From Emticicia sp. 21SJ11W-3 (GTDB lineage: Bacteria; Bacteroidota; Bacteroidia; Cytophagales; Spirosomataceae): DNA of 64,000 nt. Numbering within the stretch: the first letter of the stretch is position 1; each line of letters starts with the position of its first letter. The notes beneath the pieces are model-generated. The model did no database searches, was not told the DNA's origin, and was given only the letters and a program-made list of their open reading frames with translations. The stretch is from NCBI RefSeq assembly GCF_024138715.1, contig NZ_CP092074.1, positions 1,798,001 through 1,862,000 on the forward strand, written 5' to 3'. Position numbers and translations under genes: made by a program. This document shows positions 60,962 to 64,000 of the stretch, one piece after another.

Positions 60962-62428
60962 TCAGAATTTACGTGTCCATTCTTTCAGCCATCGTTCAAT
61001 TACTACCTTGGTTTGGGTAAAGAACTCAACCGAGTGCATACCTTGGCCGTGCAGGTCTCCGAAGAAACTGTCTTTCCAGCCTGAGAACGGAAACTGCGCC
61101 ATTGGAGCCGCTACGCCAATATTGATACCAATGTTTCCGGCATCTGCATCATGTCTGAATTTTCTGGCACTGGCGCCACTACTGGTAAAGATACAGGCCG
61201 CATTGCCGTAGTTGCCGCTATTAATAAACCGGATAGCCTCGTCTACATCATTTATGTGCATTAATGACATAACAGGGCCAAAAATTTCGGTTTGTGCCAC
61301 ATGGCTGGTCAGCGGTATATCTTCAATAATGGTAGGCAAAATAAAGTTACCGTTTTCATAACCGGCCACTTTTGCATGGCTGCCGTCTACCAACAGGCGG
61401 CCACCATCCTGCACACTTTGCTGAATCAGCTGTTCAATACGGTTTTTGCTTTCAGGGGTTATAACTGGCCCCATCAGGCTTTTATCATCCAGTCCAAAAC
61501 CGGTGGTGCGTGCTTTGGCGGCTTCAACCAGGCTTTCTGTAATATCTTTGTGGTCGCCGACAGTAATGATGGTCGACGCCGCCAGGCAGCGTTGGCCTGC
61601 ACAACCATATACACTGTCGGTAATAATCTGAGTGGTCATTTCAATATCGGCATCAGGCAGTACCAGTACCGGGTTTTTTGCCCCGCCCTGTGCCTGCACT
61701 CTTTTGCCATACAAGGCCCCTTGCGAATACACGTAGCGCGCTACATTACTTGAGCCAACAAAGCTGATGGCTCTGATAACCGGATGCTGCAACAGGCCAT
61801 CTACTACTTCTTTTGTGCCATTTACAAGGTTAACCACTCCGTTCGGCAAGTCCAGCTTTTCCATTAGTTCTACAACTTTGGTCATGGTAAGTGGTACTTT
61901 CTCAGAAGGTTTAATGATATAGGTATTACCGCAGGCAATGGCGTAAGGCAGAAACCAGAAAGGAATCATACCCGGAAAATTAAATGGTGCAATACAGGCA
62001 CAAACCCCTACCGGCTGGCGAATCATGAATTCGTCTACCCCTCTGGCTATATCTTCCGAGAAACTGCCCTGCATCATAGTTGGTATGCCGCAGGCGTTTT
62101 CAACGTTTTCAATAGCACGCTGCATTTCTGCTTTGGCTTCGCCGAAAGTCTTGCCACTTTCTAATACTATAGTTCTTGAGATATCGTCAATGTTATCTTC
62201 AAGCAGGGTTTTCAGCTTGAACAAATATTGCACGCGACGATGCGCCGGAACGTTTCTCCATTCAGGAAAAGCCTTCGCTGCGGCTTCAGCAGCTTGTTGC
62301 ACATCCTGCACCGAACCTTGCGGTACTAGCGCTATTACCTCCTGGCTGGCAGGGTTTACTACATTCAGTGTGGCATCTGAGCTGCTGTTTACCCACTGTC
62401 CGTTTATATAGTTCCTTAATTTTGTCAT
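60962..62428 (-). CDS. iolA: Methylmalonate/malonate-semialdehyde dehydrogenase (CoA-acylating)
   Basis: Converts malonate semialdehyde and CoA to acetyl-CoA, CO2 and NADH at the end of inositol degradation. The 488-residue aldehyde dehydrogenase has [20 protein letters not shown] with [11 protein letters not shown], the catalytic Cys in [10 protein letters not shown], and ends with the [20 protein letters not shown] segment of this CoA-dependent subfamily (MmsA). [15 protein letters not shown] and the [14 protein letters not shown] stretch also fit. It follows iolC by 27 bp. The mmsA name is also used for this family. Confidence 0.94.
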   Translation of the reverse strand: MTKLRNYINGQWVNSSSDATLNVVNPASQEVIALVPQGSVQDVQQAAEAAAKAFPEWRNVPAHRRVQYLFKLKTLLEDNIDDISRTIVLESGKTFGEAKAEMQRAIENVENACGIPTMMQGSFSEDIARGVDEFMIRQPVGVCACIAPFNFPGMIPFWFLPYAIACGNTYIIKPSEKVPLTMTKVVELMEKLDLPNGVVNLVNGTKEVVDGLLQHPVIRAISFVGSSNVARYVYSQGALYGKRVQAQGGAKNPVLVLPDADIEMTTQIITDSVYGCAGQRCLAASTIITVGDHKDITESLVEAAKARTTGFGLDDKSLMGPVITPESKNRIEQLIQQSVQDGGRLLVDGSHAKVAGYENGNFILPTIIEDIPLTSHVAQTEIFGPVMSLMHINDVDEAIRFINSGNYGNAACIFTSSGASARKFRHDADAGNIGINIGVAAPMAQFPFSGWKDSFFGDLHGQGMHSVEFFTQTKVVIERWLKEWTRKF

Positions 62429-62455
62429 TATGTTTTAATAGAATTTTTCTGATTA

Positions 62456-63475
62456 TTATAAACCTCCTTTGCTGTCGGCGAAAGCCATCGCTTCTTCAAG
62501 TGTTGCCATAAAGTTGGCGCACCCATGTTTGGTTACCATTATGGCCCCTGTGGCGTTGGCCATACGAACTGCTTTGTACAAACTCCAGCCTTGCAGGTAG
62601 CCGTACATAAATCCGGCTGCAAAAGAATCTCCTGCCCCCAGCACATTAATTACCTCAACAGGAAAACCCGGTACTTTCACTTCTTCTTTACCAGGTTCAA
62701 AAATAGAAGCGCCATCGGCTCCGCGTTTTACTATCAGGGTTTTTACCCCTTTGTTCAGAATCTCCTGAATGGCGTTGTCTATATTACCTCTGATTTCAGG
62801 CGCTGAAATCTGCTGATGTTTAATTTCTAATTGTTTTGGGTCGGTCATAAACGCAGCCAGTATCTCTTCTTCAGTGCCCAATACATAGTCCATGTAAGGC
62901 AGTGCGGCTCTGATGGTTACGCCAAAGGCGAGTGGGTCAAACCACTGGTCGGCTCTGAAGTCAATATCCAGTGCAGTTACGGCATTGTTCTTTTTTGCCT
63001 CTTCAATAGCATAAAACATGGCTGTGCGGCTGGGGTCTTTGCTAAAGGCGGTACCTGAAAACATTACCGAGCGATATTGTGAAATATCGGCCTGCCGTAT
63101 ATGCTCCAGATTAATGTTGATATCGGCACAATTTTCACGGTAATAAACCAGCGGGAATCTGTCCGGGGGTTCAATACCCAGAATAACTGCCGAACTTCGC
63201 GGGCCTGTTAAAGTTGGAATGACGGAGGTATCTATACCTTCTTTTTCCAGAAAATGAAGAATAAATTTACCAACCTGGTCATTACCAACGGCTGTCAGAA
63301 AACGGGTTTTCAGGCCGAGCCTCTGGCAACCTACCGCAATATTTAAAGGCGAGCCGCCAACAAATGCACCAAATGAAGTGATATCAACAAAAGGAGAACC
63401 AATATCGTTAGAATATAAATCAATTGACGAACGCCCGATTGTCAGAATATCATATTTTTTAATAGTATCTTGCAT
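62456..63475 (-). CDS. iolC: 5-dehydro-2-deoxygluconokinase
   Basis: Phosphorylates 5-dehydro-2-deoxygluconate to its 6-phosphate. PfkB/ribokinase fold, 339 residues. MQDTIKKYDILTIGRSSIDL is taken as the start; a longer frame adds 27 residues upstream, overlapping iolB. Substrate region FGAFVGGSPLNIAVGCQRLG, FLTAVGNDQVGKF, VLGTEEE and the catalytic motif GAGDSFAAGFMYGYLQGW are all present. It lies 11 bp after iolB. There is no sign of the C-terminal aldolase-like DUF2090 fusion known from some other phyla. Confidence 0.95.
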   Translation of the reverse strand: MQDTIKKYDILTIGRSSIDLYSNDIGSPFVDITSFGAFVGGSPLNIAVGCQRLGLKTRFLTAVGNDQVGKFILHFLEKEGIDTSVIPTLTGPRSSAVILGIEPPDRFPLVYYRENCADININLEHIRQADISQYRSVMFSGTAFSKDPSRTAMFYAIEEAKKNNAVTALDIDFRADQWFDPLAFGVTIRAALPYMDYVLGTEEEILAAFMTDPKQLEIKHQQISAPEIRGNIDNAIQEILNKGVKTLIVKRGADGASIFEPGKEEVKVPGFPVEVINVLGAGDSFAAGFMYGYLQGWSLYKAVRMANATGAIMVTKHGCANFMATLEEAMAFADSKGGL

Positions 63476-63486
63476 GTAGAGTTTGG

Positions 63487-64000
63487 TTAAACGTTCATGT
63501 CGGCGGTTACAAGTGGTAGCCTGGTATCCTGTGTTTTCCAGGTGCCGTAAATCCACTCGTGGTCAGGGTCGTTGGTAGCAGTCAGAACCTGGTCGCTTCC
63601 TGCCAGAAAATTAAGGTAATAGGCATGGTAGCCATGACACGCAGCCACCGGATGGTAACCCTTCGGAACCAGAACGGCTTCGTTGTTTTTTGCTCTTACA
63701 ATTTCATCAAGGCTGCGGTCATAGGTATAAACCTGCTGAATAGCGTACGCCTGTGGCGACTGAAACTTGTAAAAATAAATTTCTTCCAGTTCGGCCTCTA
63801 TTAATTTGCCGTCTGCATCAATAATCCTTTCGTCATGCTTGTGAGCAGGGAAAGAACTCCAGTTGCCTGAAGGGGTGTACACCTCAACACAAACAATTTT
63901 ATCGCAGGCAAAACCGGGCTGGATAAGACTGTTTATCTGCCGATTGGCGTTATCGCCTCCGCGAAGCTCAATGGCTGCTTCATGCGGTTGTTTCAGGTAA
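63487..64000 (-). CDS. iolB: 5-deoxy-glucuronate isomerase (C-terminal part, continues past right edge)
   Basis: Converts 5-deoxy-glucuronate to 5-dehydro-2-deoxygluconate. The open frame enters from the right edge without a start codon in view and contributes 170 residues to the stop at 63487; the family is about 270 residues long, so roughly 100 N-terminal residues are outside. Cupin metal site: SSFPAHKHDE with its His-x-His pair and Glu. Other IolB marks: LRGGDNANRQINSLI, KGYHPVAACHGYHAYYLNFL and HEWIYGTW. It is the first visible gene of the inositol operon. Confidence 0.93.
   Translation of the reverse strand, partial: YLKQPHEAAIELRGGDNANRQINSLIQPGFACDKIVCVEVYTPSGNWSSFPAHKHDERIIDADGKLIEAELEEIYFYKFQSPQAYAIQQVYTYDRSLDEIVRAKNNEAVLVPKGYHPVAACHGYHAYYLNFLAGSDQVLTATNDPDHEWIYGTWKTQDTRLPLVTADMNV

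Noticed and set aside
63487-63882. iolB starting at an internal GTG at 63882
   Set aside because: The frame continues without a stop to the window edge and the upstream residues match IolB, so the gene is partial and not short.
1-64000. CRISPR array, insertion sequence, prophage or integrative element
   Set aside because: No regular direct repeats with unique spacers and no transposase, integrase or phage-type genes were seen on either strand.

Overview
The window reads as chromosomal DNA of a free-living Bacteroidota, most likely of the Cytophagales type. Evidence seen in the sequence: promoters of the TTTG-N19-TAnnTTTG class and no regular Shine-Dalgarno signals; many secreted lipoproteins with a short lipobox ending in Cys; and gene families typical of this phylum, such as an ABC permease fused to an M1 peptidase, DUF4270 next to a one-domain starch-synthase-like protein, a 7TMR-DISM histidine kinase, LytTR/LytS pairs and SSS symporters. 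No species can be named. There is no insertion sequence, prophage, integrase or CRISPR array.

Layout. 1-4.1 kb: a TrpF-like fragment at the left edge, recR and clpS, then an SSS symporter and an NHS-type nucleoside permease converging on a shared terminator. 4.4-8.9 kb: an ABC exporter whose permease carries an M1 peptidase. 9-16.9 kb: a CE15-like esterase, pepP, a GbsR/MarR regulator, glmS, a DUF4270 lipoprotein and a truncated starch-synthase-like protein. 17-21.1 kb: glutamine cyclotransferase, an MhqD/MhqO-like hydrolase and dioxygenase pair, a Crp-type regulator and a VanX-like dipeptidase. 21.2-25.1 kb: a plus-strand operon of an SpmA-SpmB fusion, a 7TMR-DISM kinase and a LuxR-type response regulator. 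25.5-31.3 kb: GH16 glucanase, a paraoxonase-like enzyme, a Tat-exported sugar isomerase-like protein and an M14 peptidase. 31.4-41.9 kb: tRNA-Glu(UUC), an OmpA lipoprotein, an M28 peptidase, an alkaline-phosphatase-fold enzyme, MoaF-like and RidA-like proteins, a CoA-transferase and a cupredoxin plus beta-propeller pair. 42-51.9 kb: an MFS carrier, an OmpR-type two-component system joined to a nucleotidyltransferase, a gene-free stretch of nearly 1 kb with duplicated hairpin elements, small envelope proteins, a GDPD and a LytTR/LytS pair. 52.4-64 kb: a dienelactone hydrolase and a nearly complete myo-inositol operon.

The inositol operon is transcribed leftwards and enters from the right edge in the order iolB, iolC, iolA, iolG, SSS transporter, iolJ-type aldolase, iolD, iolE, LacI regulator. 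It covers uptake, oxidation to inosose, dehydration, ring hydrolysis, isomerisation, phosphorylation, aldol cleavage and malonate-semialdehyde oxidation.

The most interesting non-coding signals are: a shared TTGAA-WW-TTCAA palindrome in front of both the MarR-type regulator and the MhqO-like gene; two diverged copies of a hairpin/leader element at 46.4-46.6 kb; a self-contained small membrane-peptide gene at 25.28 kb; an unannotated protein-like open frame without a start codon at 31.7-31.9 kb; and a possible small RNA at 52.2-52.3 kb.
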